53,413 nt of DNA from a virus, in IMG/VR virus record IMGVR_UViG_3300023116_000063, positions 1 through 53,413 of that record; one strand, given 5' to 3'. The translations under genes and the position numbers were made by a program. Position 1 is the first letter of the stretch. Each line of letters begins with the position of its first letter. Positions 24,925 through 34,259 of the stretch are shown one piece after another. The notes beneath the pieces were generated by a model. It was not told the DNA's origin, did not search any database, and saw nothing but the letters and a program-made list of their open reading frames with translations.

Positions 24925-25683
24925 TTAATTAACCCCAGCATCACCGAATGGATTAGATTCAGTAAAGTCTAATATATTATCGTCTGCAAGTTCAAAGTCA
25001 TCATTCTGTGAATTCTCATCAATAGTTGCGACATTATAAGTTTCTAGTATTATATAGGACGCCGCAGCATTCTCTACTGAGTTCTCCAATATAAGAGAAC
25101 CAGAACCAGTTGCAGTTTCCAAAGTGAGTTGATGTGACAACATATCCAAAGAGTTGTCAGTTTCAATAACATCAATCTCTGCAATACCTGTGTCAATGGC
25201 TTCTGAACCATACTCAAAGGTTTTGCATTTTAGTTTATATGTAGGTAGATTGTGGACTTGAAGAAATGGATCTTCATCTTCCACAAAAGTAATCTCAAAG
25301 AGTTTGCCACCCTTTGGGAAATAAACTAAATCGCCTTCATTTGGCCTTGAAGATACAATCAAGTTGTTGTCGATAGAAATAAACTGTTCCCATCTTCTTC
25401 TTGCAACAACAAAGGTTGCATCATCTTGTATATCCAAACCAAACTTAGACATGAGTTCTTTCTCGCCCTCATATCCATCAATATTTTCCATATACATTTC
25501 GATAAGGTATGCATCCTCAAATGAAGAACCGATATCTTCACCAAAGATATTATCAGTACCAGCTAACTTACGAGGAATATAATAAACATCTTGCCCATAA
25601 ATGCGAAGTTGTTCAATAATCAAATCCTCATAGAGCGCCTGCTCTGGTTTTGTTCCTGTATCGAAATATACATTAGTTGGCAT
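24925..25683 (-). CDS. gp14: gp14 neck protein
   Basis: A 252-residue T4 gp14 neck homologue (256 in T4). The N-terminus PEQALYEDLIIEQLRIYGQD and YYIPRKLAGTDNIFGED match this family. In T4 gp13 and gp14 form the head-completion neck to which tails attach. The start overlaps the small membrane protein gene by 11 bases. Confidence 0.92.
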   Translation of the reverse strand: MPTNVYFDTGTKPEQALYEDLIIEQLRIYGQDVYYIPRKLAGTDNIFGEDIGSSFEDAYLIEMYMENIDGYEGEKELMSKFGLDIQDDATFVVARRRWEQFISIDNNLIVSSRPNEGDLVYFPKGGKLFEITFVEDEDPFLQVHNLPTYKLKCKTFEYGSEAIDTGIAEIDVIETDNSLDMLSHQLTLETATGSGSLILENSVENAAASYIILETYNVATIDENSQNDDFELADDNILDFTESNPFGDAGVN

Positions 25684-25957
25684 TTTGTAACCTTATCTCA
25701 AGTTCTTTTACTTTTAGTTCTAAGTTACGAACTCTTTTAATTGTGTCTTGAACTTCTGGTGGTGGTTTGAAACCATTTATCCAATCATTATTCTTATCTA
25801 CTTGCATATCCATCATTGTGTAGTTATGTTCTAAAAACGCAATTCTTTCTGTTAAACCAAAATAAGCCGTGACAGCAATAACTGTACCAATAATCAATCC
25901 TATTAAATTCTTTAATGGAATTGCAACTTGCGTATCTTCATTTAGTTTTGTTGGCAT
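25673..25957 (-). CDS. Small membrane protein with coiled coil
   Basis: A 94-residue protein with one strong transmembrane segment (about 15-36, LKNLIGLIIGTVIAVTAYFG) after a short charged N-terminus, then a helical region ending in VRNLELKVKELEIRLQ, a coiled coil. No family is recognised. It sits between gp13 and gp14 in one operon. Possible roles are lysis (spanin- or holin-like), membrane anchoring, or head-neck assembly at the membrane; none is supported beyond topology. Confidence 0.75.
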   Translation of the reverse strand: MPTKLNEDTQVAIPLKNLIGLIIGTVIAVTAYFGLTERIAFLEHNYTMMDMQVDKNNDWINGFKPPPEVQDTIKRVRNLELKVKELEIRLQNAN

Positions 25958-25960
25958 AAC

Positions 25961-26776
25961 TTACCCTATCATATGCATAGGCGGCAGTTCGTATGCAAGT
26001 TGAATCTGTTCTTCCAACTTATCAATCTCTTCCTGTGCCTGTGTATAAATTTGATCACCGTTTAGTGCAACACCACCCAACATCTGAATACCTTGAAACT
26101 TAGAAAGGTTTGCACCCCATTGTTTCTTAATGAGTTGAGTTGCATACTTCTTCAAAAAGATATCATCCCAAACATCTGCATATGTTGCTGGATCAAGTTT
26201 GCGATAGCATTCAATAAGAATGTAATCGTTCTCAACAAAATCTGTCTGGAAATCTGCATCCAAGTATAATCTGTTTTGATGTTGGTTGTGACGAATTGCT
26301 GTCTCACCAATAAGAATGTGATCTAGAAAATCTAGATGTTGCATTGTCATCTCATAGTGAATAACAGAAGTAGAACTAAAATCATACAAATCATTCAGTC
26401 TCAACTGATATCTAATATCAAACATATTCAGTGCGGCCTTATCTGTCAAAGGAAATACTTTAACGATAGACACCACCGAACTTGGAACTGGAATCCAGTT
26501 TTGCTGTTCATACCAAGTTGCAGTTGTCGAACCATCAACATCAGTTGCAACCGTTCCAGAATCATTACCTCTTGCACGAGTAATATCTGCCGCAGACAAT
26601 TGATATTTTAGATACACCCTCTCAATACCATCGTAATGATATTGTGCGAAATATTGTAGAGCCTCATCAATTCTATCTTCAACTTGATCTGGATCAACAT
26701 TAATTTCGATAACAGGTTTGCCTAAACTTCTTAAGCACCATTCTTTAAAATCTGTTCTTGTTGTTGGTATTGCCAT
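25961..26776 (-). CDS. gp13: gp13 neck protein
   Basis: A 271-residue T4 gp13 neck homologue (309 in T4). The N-terminus TRTDFKEWCLRSLGKPVIEI and the helical DQVEDRIDEALQYFAQYHYD are typical of marine gp13. It completes the portal after packaging together with gp14. It follows a 69-residue fibre-associated gene by a few bases, so neck genes may be co-transcribed with the adhesin cassette above. Confidence 0.92.
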   Translation of the reverse strand: MAIPTTRTDFKEWCLRSLGKPVIEINVDPDQVEDRIDEALQYFAQYHYDGIERVYLKYQLSAADITRARGNDSGTVATDVDGSTTATWYEQQNWIPVPSSVVSIVKVFPLTDKAALNMFDIRYQLRLNDLYDFSSTSVIHYEMTMQHLDFLDHILIGETAIRHNQHQNRLYLDADFQTDFVENDYILIECYRKLDPATYADVWDDIFLKKYATQLIKKQWGANLSKFQGIQMLGGVALNGDQIYTQAQEEIDKLEEQIQLAYELPPMHMIG

Positions 26777-26782
26777 GTTTTC

Positions 26783-26992
26783 TTATCCTAATGCGACTGC
26801 TACTGCGATTGCGAAACCTTCTGAAGCACCAGCAGATGCGTTTGCAACTTCAACTACTGTACCATCAGATTTTTTTGTATAAATCTTTTGGTCAGCAGAG
26901 TTGATTGCAACTTCTCCAACTTCCAAATCGCCTGAAGATGGAACTGAAGATGCAGTTTCAGAGCGTTTTGGTCTAATCGCAACAGTAGCCAT
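26783..26992 (-). CDS. Small fibre-associated protein with tropism-determinant-like fold
   Basis: A 69-residue protein: IRPKRSETASSVPSSGDLEV, GEVAINSADQKIYTKKSDGT. The R-x-x-x-x-x-P...L-x-x-G-E-x-A-x-N-x-x-D-x-K-I-Y-x-K pattern is that of phage fibre N-terminal domains of the Mtd_N type. It ends in EGFAIAVAVALG, a hydrophobic tail shared with the products at 42884 and, more loosely, 39272. Role probably in attachment of a fibre; exact partner unknown. Confidence 0.7.
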   Translation of the reverse strand: MATVAIRPKRSETASSVPSSGDLEVGEVAINSADQKIYTKKSDGTVVEVANASAGASEGFAIAVAVALG

Positions 26993-27018
26993 AATGTGTT
27001 ATCTCCTAAGACTACTTA

Positions 27019-28995
27019 TTAGAATGTTCCACCGTCAATACTTGTAGCCCATGAGATTGTGTCTGTAGATGCACTGTAAGATAGGAAACCATCATTTGCA
27101 CCACCACCATCAAGAGCACTGAAAGTATCAGCAGAGTTTGCAATAAGTACAGAACCCTTTGCGGCAGATGTAATTCCTGTTCCACCATATGCAACACCAA
27201 TTGTGTCTGCGTTCCATGTTCCAGTTGTAATTGTTCCTAAAGTAGTAATAGTATTTTGTCCAACATAAGTTGAAGCAATGTCAATCGCATTTGCAGAAAC
27301 AGAGATACGGTTTGCAGTTCCTACTGCATCAATAGTGTTACCAGTTTTTGTTAAACCGTTACCAGCAGAAATCTGTCCAGCACCAGAGAACTGGTCAAAA
27401 GTAATGTCATCAGTTCCAAGTGTTGGTGTTCCATTGTGTGTTGCAACATAACCATTGTCTGCGTTTGCAGTACCTTCTTCAACGAAAGTAAATGCACCAC
27501 CAGTGATTTCAGAAGCTTCGTTTGCGTCTGGTGTTCTGGTAAGAACGAATGCAGCAGAACCAGAACCAACTGTTGTTACTTTATAGAAACCATTCTCGAC
27601 TGCATCACTTTGGTCTTTAACAAGAACTCTGTCGTTCAATGAAAGTGAAACACCATCAATTGAAATAGCACCGTTTGCATTTGCAGTCAATGTGCCTGCA
27701 CCGTTAGCATATGTTGCAGACAAGTCAGCAGTAGTTGCAACTCTTACAGATGCCTTAACATCAAGTCCGTTTGCAACTTGGTCAACATATGTTTTATTAA
27801 CAAGTGAATCTGAACCAAATCCTGCTCTTGCTTCATAACCAGAAGGAACTGTAACTGTTCCTGTTCCGTCTGGAGCAAGTGCCAAGTTACCATTTGAGTT
27901 TGTGGTTGAGATTGTGTTTGCGTCAACTGTAATGTTATCAACGTCAAGTGAAGTGATACCATTCAAGTCTGTCTGAGTTCCACCAAGTGAAACTGTGTCA
28001 GAACCAATTGTTACAGAACTGTTTACAAGTTTTGCATTTGTGATTGAACCAGCAAGTTGTGCGTTAGTTACTGTTCCTGTCAACTGTGTGGTTGCAATAG
28101 AAAGTGCAGCCTGGTGTTGTGTAACAGAACCTTGTGTGATATTTGCGTTTGGTACGTTTGCCCAAACAACAGCAGCAGACAAGTCGTTTGTTTCTGTTGT
28201 CAAAAATCCAGAATTTGAGTTATCATAGTTTGACAAGTCGTTGTCAACAACCAAATCAATCGCACCATCATTAGCATCATCATAAGTTGCAGTAATGAGA
28301 GTGTGTGAACCATTTGTTACTAATTGAGCTCCAACAATATCTTCTACTCTTTCTGCATTTACAGTAACGGCACCACTTGTTACAGTAAAGTCTGTAGAAT
28401 CAAACGATGCGATACCTTTGTTGGATGAAGTTGCATCTTCACCAGCAATTGTAATTGTGTTGTTTGTTACTGTTGTATCAATACCTTCACCACCAGTGAA
28501 CGTAATTGTTTCGCCAGTAGATACTGCATCATTAGAACCACTATCAGCAGCAATCGAAAGTGATTGTGTGACTGTTCCAAATGAAAGTTCACCAGAACCA
28601 TTCGTTGTAAGGAACTGTCCAGCAGAACCATCTGCACTTGGTAGTGTGAATGTTACACTTGCTGCCAAAGAGTTTGGAGCTTTCAATGCAACATGATCTG
28701 TTCCATTTGAAGTTCCTTCTTTAAGTTTGATTGAACCACCAGTTGCTGAGTTATTCCCAACAATGAAGTCATCAATTGCTTTGTTACTATCAACAAGGAT
28801 AGCAGAACTAGCAGTCAGAGTTCCAGCGGTATGATCAACTAAGTCATTATAATATTTACCGCCGATTAGTTTTACTGTAGAACCATCACCGATATAGAAT
28901 TTCTCGTTGCCGTGGGTATAGGCGAGTTCACCGTCTGCAAGGGATGATGGCGCAGTTGATCCAGTAGATCTTTTAATTTGTAGGGTTAATGCCAT
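27019..28995 (-). CDS. Long tail fibre-like structural protein
   Basis: A 658-residue fibre protein. It opens with an Mtd_N-like domain (LQIKRSTGSTAPSSLADGEL, HGNEKFYIGDGSTVKLIGG), followed by a long Thr/Ser/Asn/Ala-rich beta shaft with motifs such as TNNTITIAGED and LGGTQTDLNGITSLDVDNIT, and NPxxVLVKDQSD-type segments common in tail fibres (VSLSLNDRVLVKDQ). It ends in SIDGGTF, much like SGGSF of the next small gene. No enzymatic domain is seen. Confidence 0.82.
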   Translation of the reverse strand: MALTLQIKRSTGSTAPSSLADGELAYTHGNEKFYIGDGSTVKLIGGKYYNDLVDHTAGTLTASSAILVDSNKAIDDFIVGNNSATGGSIKLKEGTSNGTDHVALKAPNSLAASVTFTLPSADGSAGQFLTTNGSGELSFGTVTQSLSIAADSGSNDAVSTGETITFTGGEGIDTTVTNNTITIAGEDATSSNKGIASFDSTDFTVTSGAVTVNAERVEDIVGAQLVTNGSHTLITATYDDANDGAIDLVVDNDLSNYDNSNSGFLTTETNDLSAAVVWANVPNANITQGSVTQHQAALSIATTQLTGTVTNAQLAGSITNAKLVNSSVTIGSDTVSLGGTQTDLNGITSLDVDNITVDANTISTTNSNGNLALAPDGTGTVTVPSGYEARAGFGSDSLVNKTYVDQVANGLDVKASVRVATTADLSATYANGAGTLTANANGAISIDGVSLSLNDRVLVKDQSDAVENGFYKVTTVGSGSAAFVLTRTPDANEASEITGGAFTFVEEGTANADNGYVATHNGTPTLGTDDITFDQFSGAGQISAGNGLTKTGNTIDAVGTANRISVSANAIDIASTYVGQNTITTLGTITTGTWNADTIGVAYGGTGITSAAKGSVLIANSADTFSALDGGGANDGFLSYSASTDTISWATSIDGGTF

Positions 28996-29013
28996 TTTTT
29001 TATCTTCCTATTG

Positions 29014-29304
29014 TTAAAAACTTCCACCACTCAATACGAGATTTCCAGTGGTTGTATCAAGTTCGTTTCGGGCAGTCCATTTTCCAGTAGATGAACGGTA
29101 CTGCAACAAAGAACCATCTGATAATGGAAAAGATGTTGTATCAACATCTGATAATCCAGAGAGTTGCAGAGATGCAGCTCCCACAACTGATCCAGAATCC
29201 CCCTTGGGGCCTGGAACTGTTACACGAGTTACTTGTGGTTGGTTTCCTTGTGATACAGAACCAACTACTGTTCTTGGTGTATTTACTGTTGCTGTAATTG
29301 CCAT
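29014..29304 (-). CDS. Short collagen-like fibre protein
   Basis: A 96-residue protein with a short collagen-like GPKGDSG (31-37) followed by LSGLSDVDTTSFPLSDGSLL and YRSSTGKWTARNELDTTTGN, a layout common in phage fibre segments. It ends VLSGGSF, like the DGGTF end of the long fibre. Likely a short shaft or connector. Confidence 0.72.
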   Translation of the reverse strand: MAITATVNTPRTVVGSVSQGNQPQVTRVTVPGPKGDSGSVVGAASLQLSGLSDVDTTSFPLSDGSLLQYRSSTGKWTARNELDTTTGNLVLSGGSF

Positions 29305-29308
29305 AGTT

Positions 29309-29644
29309 CTACCTTGATACGCTTGGGTTTACAGTTGCAATACCTTCTACCACTCTTGTTTTAGAACCAGAAGAATCTGTTATGACTAAATCATAAACAT
29401 ATCTACCATCCTCAAGAGCAGCGGTTTGCGTGTCTGTTAGTGAAATTGTGATTTGACCAGAAGTTCTTGGCGTTTCAAATGTCGAAGTAAATGTTGTTGC
29501 AGTTGTAGATGCATATGTCTTGCGAATCATCGCAAGTGCAGTATAACCTGTCAAATCAAGTGCAGAACCAGCGGAATCGTTGATTGTCACTGTAGTAGTG
29601 AAATCAGCACTTTGGTCTATGAATAAATTAGAAATAGTTGCCAT
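29309..29644 (-). CDS. BppU-like beta-sandwich baseplate/fibre protein
   Basis: A 111-residue protein with the layout of small Ig-like phage tail proteins: DFTTTVTINDSAGSALDLTG, YTALAMIRKTYAS, and SGQITISLTDTQTAALEDGR with YVYDLVITDSSG. The pattern resembles the N-terminal domain of BppU-type baseplate proteins that hold receptor-binding proteins. First gene of a cassette after the TATAAATA at 29666. Confidence 0.65.
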   Translation of the reverse strand: MATISNLFIDQSADFTTTVTINDSAGSALDLTGYTALAMIRKTYASTTATTFTSTFETPRTSGQITISLTDTQTAALEDGRYVYDLVITDSSGSKTRVVEGIATVNPSVSR

Positions 29645-29665
29645 CGAACACAGTCTCCTTTGTTC

Positions 29666-29673
29666 TATTTATA
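29666..29673 (-). promoter_or_regulatory. Late promoter TATAAATA for the 29644-26783 cassette and gp13
   Basis: Exact TATAAATA on the minus strand, 22 bases before the ATG at 29644. Confidence 0.8.
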
Positions 29674-29700
29674 AGGATTGTGTGTTAGATATTTTGAAAA

Positions 29701-31404
29701 TTAGTTTGATTCTAGAGCAGTGATACGAGCTTCTAATTCTTGAATTGTCTTTACGAGTAGAGGAACAAGCTTGCTTTGGTCGATTCCTTGATAAACAGGG
29801 TTGCCATCATCATCTACTTCATCGTGTGTGCCTGTGATTGCTTCTGGAACAACTGACTGCACCTCATGTGCTAAGAAGCCATCTACTGTTGTATCTGCAT
29901 CTGCTATGAAGTTAAATCTTTTTGGTTGTAGTTGCTTGAGCCTTGTTGTAGCATCTGTCATCTCAACCACGTTATCCTTTAGGCGATAATCTGATGAGGT
30001 GTTATATGATGTTGATGAGCCACTAGTGCTAATAGTACCTACGACACTATTAATATTTTTAAAACATATATGGTGCATTGTAGAGGAACTATCTTTATTT
30101 GTTACAATAGCATAAGCATTAGCATCAGTAGAACTTGCATTAAAATAAGCACAACCAATAGAGCCAACATTTAAATATGGGTTTGTACTTGAATTAAATC
30201 TGTATATTTTAAAAGAGCCTGAAGTATGATGATTTATATCACCATTTGATGTTATACGCATACGTTCTGCTCTAGAGCCACTATCCCTAGACACAAACAC
30301 AAAATCTGATGCATTGTTACTGCTGTTCTGAACTCCACCAATGTACCATTCACCATTAGATTCCGTAGTAAACGACATAATCGAGTTATTTAAAGCACCA
30401 GAGGTGCTATTCTTTAGACCAAGTATATTGTTAAATGCCGCAGACAACGGGTTATAATCCGTATCAGAATCATTTTGAACTTGAACAGGGGTGTTTGGAT
30501 TATCAGTACCAATGCCCACTCTGCCGTTGCTGTCGATACGCATACGTTCAACATCACCAGTACCAAAAGTTAATTCTGGAGCTGCACCGCCGGTAGCACC
30601 AATTCTTGCCTGAGCTTCTGTTGACCTCATTCCAAAAACAATTTGTCCACCAACAGTAATATTAGAATTAGCAGGATTTTCTAAATAAATTGTGGGGCCA
30701 ATACCAACTTGACCATCTGCATCAGTAGCATCATAAGTTGTAGCATCAGATTTTTTTAAGTGTAAGAAACTAGATGGGTTGGTCTCGCCGAGGCCCAATT
30801 TGCCATCGGACAAAATACTCATACGCACACCGCCGCCAGTCAGCAATTCCATTGCATTTGAACTATTTGCTCTAATTGCAAGACTCTCTGCGCCGCCAGT
30901 ATCTTGCATCGCAAAATAAGAGGCGTTAGGCAAAACCAACTTATTTGTCATACTGCTTACGCCAATGCCCACGTTGCCGGCATTGTCGATACGCACCTTT
31001 TCAGCTACTGTTCCATTATTATTAGTTTTAAAAGCAAGGCCGCCGAAGTTATTTCCAATATTGATACCCTCTACAGTACCGTGAATTTCTTCTGCTTTGA
31101 AACGCAAAACAGCAACTCCACCTGTACCTCCCTCAACATCAATATCACCTTTAACATGAAGTTCTTTAGAAGGCGAAGTTGTGCCGATGCCCACTCTATT
31201 ATTTGTACTGTCTAGATAAAGTGTTCCAGAATCATAGTTTAGGTTATTGGCAAGTTTAGCACCAGTGACAGCACCATCAGTGAGTTCAGATACAGTTACA
31301 GAGTTCGCAGCAAGATCGTCAGCAACAATTACATCTACACCAATCTTGGCAGATGTGATAGCGTCATCTTGAATACCGTCTGTTTTAATTCTTGAAATTG
31401 GCAT
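29701..31404 (-). CDS. Tail fibre with S74 auto-processing chaperone domain (copy 2)
   Basis: A 567-residue fibre. N-terminal adaptor IQDDAITSAKIGVDVIVADD, the shared LNYDSGTLYLDSTNNRVGIG module, several VGIG...NP/SP shaft repeats, and a C-terminal S74 domain with Ser471-Asp-Tyr-Arg-Leu-Lys476 and FLAHEV, ending in the coiled coil ELEARITALESN. The S74 domain is nearly the same as in the copy at 22556, while the shafts differ, so tips or shafts have been exchanged between conserved ends. Confidence 0.92.
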   Translation of the reverse strand: MPISRIKTDGIQDDAITSAKIGVDVIVADDLAANSVTVSELTDGAVTGAKLANNLNYDSGTLYLDSTNNRVGIGTTSPSKELHVKGDIDVEGGTGGVAVLRFKAEEIHGTVEGINIGNNFGGLAFKTNNNGTVAEKVRIDNAGNVGIGVSSMTNKLVLPNASYFAMQDTGGAESLAIRANSSNAMELLTGGGVRMSILSDGKLGLGETNPSSFLHLKKSDATTYDATDADGQVGIGPTIYLENPANSNITVGGQIVFGMRSTEAQARIGATGGAAPELTFGTGDVERMRIDSNGRVGIGTDNPNTPVQVQNDSDTDYNPLSAAFNNILGLKNSTSGALNNSIMSFTTESNGEWYIGGVQNSSNNASDFVFVSRDSGSRAERMRITSNGDINHHTSGSFKIYRFNSSTNPYLNVGSIGCAYFNASSTDANAYAIVTNKDSSSTMHHICFKNINSVVGTISTSGSSTSYNTSSDYRLKDNVVEMTDATTRLKQLQPKRFNFIADADTTVDGFLAHEVQSVVPEAITGTHDEVDDDGNPVYQGIDQSKLVPLLVKTIQELEARITALESN

Positions 31405-31426
31405 TTGCGTTCTCTCTGTTTCTCTT

Positions 31427-31434
31427 TATTTATT
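31427..31434 (-). promoter_or_regulatory. Late promoter AATAAATA for S74 fibre 2
   Basis: NATAAATA on the minus strand; its TAA is the stop codon (31430-31432) of the 65-residue gene. 23 bases before the ATG at 31404. Confidence 0.75.
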
Positions 31435-31627
31435 CTGCATCTGGTAATGGGTCTGCGTCTGCAATTGTTAAGTCACCAGATTCTACTTGTCTGAGTATTT
31501 CTGCGTAGTGTCTGTTAGCAGGGTCTAGTGGTACAGACATTGGGATATCATCTATTATTGCTAAAATACCAGAATTAACTCCTTCAAACTGTAAATACTT
31601 AGCTGATAAAATGTTTAAATTTTCCAT
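31430..31627 (-). CDS. Small protein paired with QRGTS-type fibre (copy 1)
   Basis: A 65-residue acidic protein: MENLNILSAKYLQFEG, then AIIDDIPMSVPLDP and EILRQVESGDLTIADADP. It is related to the 56-residue product of 34263-34433 (NI.SA.Y, (Q/R)VE.G.LTIA.AD). Both follow immediately after fibres carrying the ING.F...QRGTS motif, with the small gene's ribosome site inside the fibre end (GGAGTTATAAATG). Function unknown; a fibre-specific assembly factor is inferred. Confidence 0.75.
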   Translation of the reverse strand: MENLNILSAKYLQFEGVNSGILAIIDDIPMSVPLDPANRHYAEILRQVESGDLTIADADPLPDAE

Positions 31628-32785
31628 TTATAACTCCGAATCTGCTGTCCACCCAGCAATATGAGACTTATCTGTTGTAAATCCACTAGCTTTGTACGCC
31701 AAAAAAATACCTTGCTTAGATGAACTATTAACTGTAACACCTGTTATATCAGGGCTACCAATCTGATGTACACCTCCTGCCGTTCCGGCATTATTATAAA
31801 GAACACAAGTAGGATTAGTTCTCATTTCTACTGGAAACCTGTTTCCACCCCATGCTTCACTAGCGTTGTAAGAATAAAACCACATTGGACTAGATGTAGC
31901 ATTAGCAATAGACGTACTTTGCTGATAATACCTCTTACAAAGATGGAGTTCAGCAGCATATGTGCTATGCTCGAATGTGGTAGCCTCAGTGCCTTCTTCA
32001 AGTTGTAATTGTGCAAATTGAATTTTATCAGCGGTGTTATGACAATTACCAAATGCCCAATATATCTGCAATCCTTTGTCAAAGTTTGTCAAAGAAGTAG
32101 CAGAAGTTCTTGTAACCGTAAAATAATACCATGTATCTACTGAAGTAAGTGTGAGCGTTCCATTGTTAGCAGCTGTTCCATCACCAGAAATTGTTGCAGA
32201 AGTAAACGCAGCACCATGTGTAGTGTATCCAGCAAAGTTATCTGTTGCAGTAGGACAAATGATGTTAGTTGAAATTGCTTGGTTTACACTGCCACTTCTT
32301 TTAATATAACCACTGATAGTAAATGAATTTTTTGCTCTAATACCAGCAAGAGATGAGGACTCTACTCTTTGTCCAAAGTAACCAGCACCATTTCCACTGT
32401 TTGCACTTGTTGGGCCTCTTACCTCTGCAAATTTATTGTTAGCACCGCTGGCAGTTGGGCCTCCATCAAATACATGATGTGTAGCACCAGTAGGAGTTTG
32501 ATCAAAATGCCCGAACCACCTGTCTGGAGAAAGATATTGCCAAATACCACCAGTATACGTTACTGATGTGCCTCTTTGAGCTATTCTGAAATTGCCATTG
32601 ATAAAGACATTTCTTCTACCAGTTTCAACACCAAGTTTACTTCCAGTAACAGCATCATCAGCAATTTTTGCAGAAGAAACAGAACCGTCAGAAATCTTTG
32701 CCTGTGTAACAGAACCATCAGCAATGTCAGTGTTTACAACTGTATTGTCTGGTATTGCTCTTGAATTTAGTTTAATGAGTGCCAT
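31628..32785 (-). CDS. Tail fibre/adhesin with QRGTS-type carbohydrate-binding-like domain (copy 1)
   Basis: A 385-residue adhesin. Residues 1-50 are a repeat adaptor (VNTDIADGSVTQAKISDGSV), followed by NVFINGNFRIAQRGTSVTYT, a motif opening a beta-sandwich domain common in phage tail proteins, and a jelly-roll-like body (FTISGYIKRSGSVNQA, VDTWYYFTVTR, QLQLEEGTEATTFEH). It ends ADSEL and overlaps no other gene, but the small partner gene begins right at its stop. 29 bases around its start are repeated exactly at 51652-51680. Confidence 0.85.
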   Translation of the reverse strand: MALIKLNSRAIPDNTVVNTDIADGSVTQAKISDGSVSSAKIADDAVTGSKLGVETGRRNVFINGNFRIAQRGTSVTYTGGIWQYLSPDRWFGHFDQTPTGATHHVFDGGPTASGANNKFAEVRGPTSANSGNGAGYFGQRVESSSLAGIRAKNSFTISGYIKRSGSVNQAISTNIICPTATDNFAGYTTHGAAFTSATISGDGTAANNGTLTLTSVDTWYYFTVTRTSATSLTNFDKGLQIYWAFGNCHNTADKIQFAQLQLEEGTEATTFEHSTYAAELHLCKRYYQQSTSIANATSSPMWFYSYNASEAWGGNRFPVEMRTNPTCVLYNNAGTAGGVHQIGSPDITGVTVNSSSKQGIFLAYKASGFTTDKSHIAGWTADSEL

Positions 32786-32806
32786 TCTGTTCTTTTCCTA
32801 TAATCT

Positions 32807-32814
32807 TATTTATT
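32807..32814 (-). promoter_or_regulatory. Late promoter AATAAATA for the QRGTS fibre 1 cassette
   Basis: NATAAATA on the minus strand; its TAA is the stop (32810-32812) of the 83-residue gene. 22 bases before the ATG at 32785. Confidence 0.75.
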
Positions 32815-33061
32815 CTGCCGCAATGAGCTCATCATACTTTGCAACTGCGTCTGCATATGTTACAGTAAATGCAGAAACATCAGATGAAGTGATTGCACAA
32901 TCGTTATCATCCGTTCCAGTGATTTCCATGTAACACGCATTGTATTCTTCTTCTGTAAGTCTATCATTGTGAGGCATACTCATCATAAACATTCCATCTG
33001 AATGCAGTGCTTGTACAGCAGTTAAAAAAGTAATTTCTGGGGTTCTTGTTGGTAATGACAT
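32810..33061 (-). CDS. Small cassette-terminal protein
   Basis: An 83-residue protein of unknown family: ITFLTAVQALHSDGMFMMSM, PHNDRLTEEEYNACYMEITG, and an acidic helical end DAVAKYDELIAAE. It directly follows the 388-residue fibre and ends inside the next late promoter, like other small proteins in this island. No paralogue found here. Confidence 0.7.
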   Translation of the reverse strand: MSLPTRTPEITFLTAVQALHSDGMFMMSMPHNDRLTEEEYNACYMEITGTDDNDCAITSSDVSAFTVTYADAVAKYDELIAAE

Positions 33062-33065
33062 AATA

Positions 33066-34232
33066 TTATCCTATTCTATACCATGCATGATAATTGCGTC
33101 CATTACTATCTGATTGAACACTTGAACTTGTAGAGTTATTATCAGAGAACATTTGATGATGAATATCTTGGTTATCAGCAGATGTGGTTACAATCCATGT
33201 TTGATGAATTTGAATGTTAAAAAGTTCAGCAGTACCACCACCTCTGTTCTCAAGATTCATTCTATACGTTGAATAATTATATTTGTCGTTTATAACAGCA
33301 GATGTGGTGTTGTTGTACAATCTTGATAAAATCATTCCATGCACACCCCACATTCTAATTCTCATTGTGGCCTCAAGTCGATAGTCGCCCGCCTTTGGAA
33401 GAACCCAACGATAATATGTGTTATTTGGTGTACCCCATGAGTTGTAAGGAACATTACTATCACCAATAGAATCTGACCCCAAAGCGTTATATGCAGTTCC
33501 ACTAGTTCCAGTAAATGCAGTTGCATCAATAATACCATCATGGTCTAGATTTATAGAAGTTCCACCTGCTGTTCCAGCATCATTCAAAATTCTCCAATGT
33601 GCTTTATCGCCAGACATGAACCAGTTCATGGTTCTTCTATCGGCAGTCATGTCGGTGTTTGTTATAGATAATTCTGCACCGTTGGCATTATTACCATATA
33701 CGACAAGTTTTCTATTTGGTGTTAATGTACCAATACCTAATGTTGGTGTTGCCCCACCAATGAATTTTAAGTCATCCGAAACATTAAAAGTTCCATTAAC
33801 ATCTAAGTTTCCAGCAACATCAATATTCGTATCTAGTTTTGCAGAAGTCACTGCACCACTAGCAAGTTCTGTTGTATCAACAGCCCCAGCAGCAATCTTT
33901 GCAGTTGTTACAGCATCATTTGCCAACTGACTTGTATTAACAGAACCAGCACTAGGTACACCGATATCCAGTGTATCACCAAGTGCAATGATAAAGTCAA
34001 TAACGTCAGCACTTGTCAATGCAGAGTCAAAGATAATCTGTGAACCACTGACTGTGAATGAATCTTGAGGAGCCTGAATAACACCATTAAGTGAAACCAA
34101 CAGGTGATTAGCACTTTGAGGATAGTATGCACCACTATCAAGTGTCAAGTTATAGGTAGCAGTCGCAGAAGTTGTGATTGCATCTAACTTTGAATATGCA
34201 CCAGCCTGTGGTTGTTTTCCGATAAATGGCAT
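33066..34232 (-). CDS. Tail fibre/adhesin, MPFIGK type (copy 1)
   Basis: A 388-residue adhesin. N-terminal domain MPFIGKQPQAGAYSKLD with LLVSLNGVIQAPQDSFTVSG (a module widespread in phage fibres), then decapeptide repeats (ATTAKIAAGAVDTTELASGA-like) and AKLDTNIDVAGNLDV. The C-terminal half is unlike other proteins here (LPKAGDYRLEATMRIRMWG, WIVTTSADNQDIHHQ) and looks like a C1q- or lectin-like tip. N-terminal relative of the product of 37839-38909. Confidence 0.82.
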   Translation of the reverse strand: MPFIGKQPQAGAYSKLDAITTSATATYNLTLDSGAYYPQSANHLLVSLNGVIQAPQDSFTVSGSQIIFDSALTSADVIDFIIALGDTLDIGVPSAGSVNTSQLANDAVTTAKIAAGAVDTTELASGAVTSAKLDTNIDVAGNLDVNGTFNVSDDLKFIGGATPTLGIGTLTPNRKLVVYGNNANGAELSITNTDMTADRRTMNWFMSGDKAHWRILNDAGTAGGTSINLDHDGIIDATAFTGTSGTAYNALGSDSIGDSNVPYNSWGTPNNTYYRWVLPKAGDYRLEATMRIRMWGVHGMILSRLYNNTTSAVINDKYNYSTYRMNLENRGGGTAELFNIQIHQTWIVTTSADNQDIHHQMFSDNNSTSSSVQSDSNGRNYHAWYRIG

Positions 34233-34259
34233 ATTATTGTTTCCTAATCTCTTTCATAC

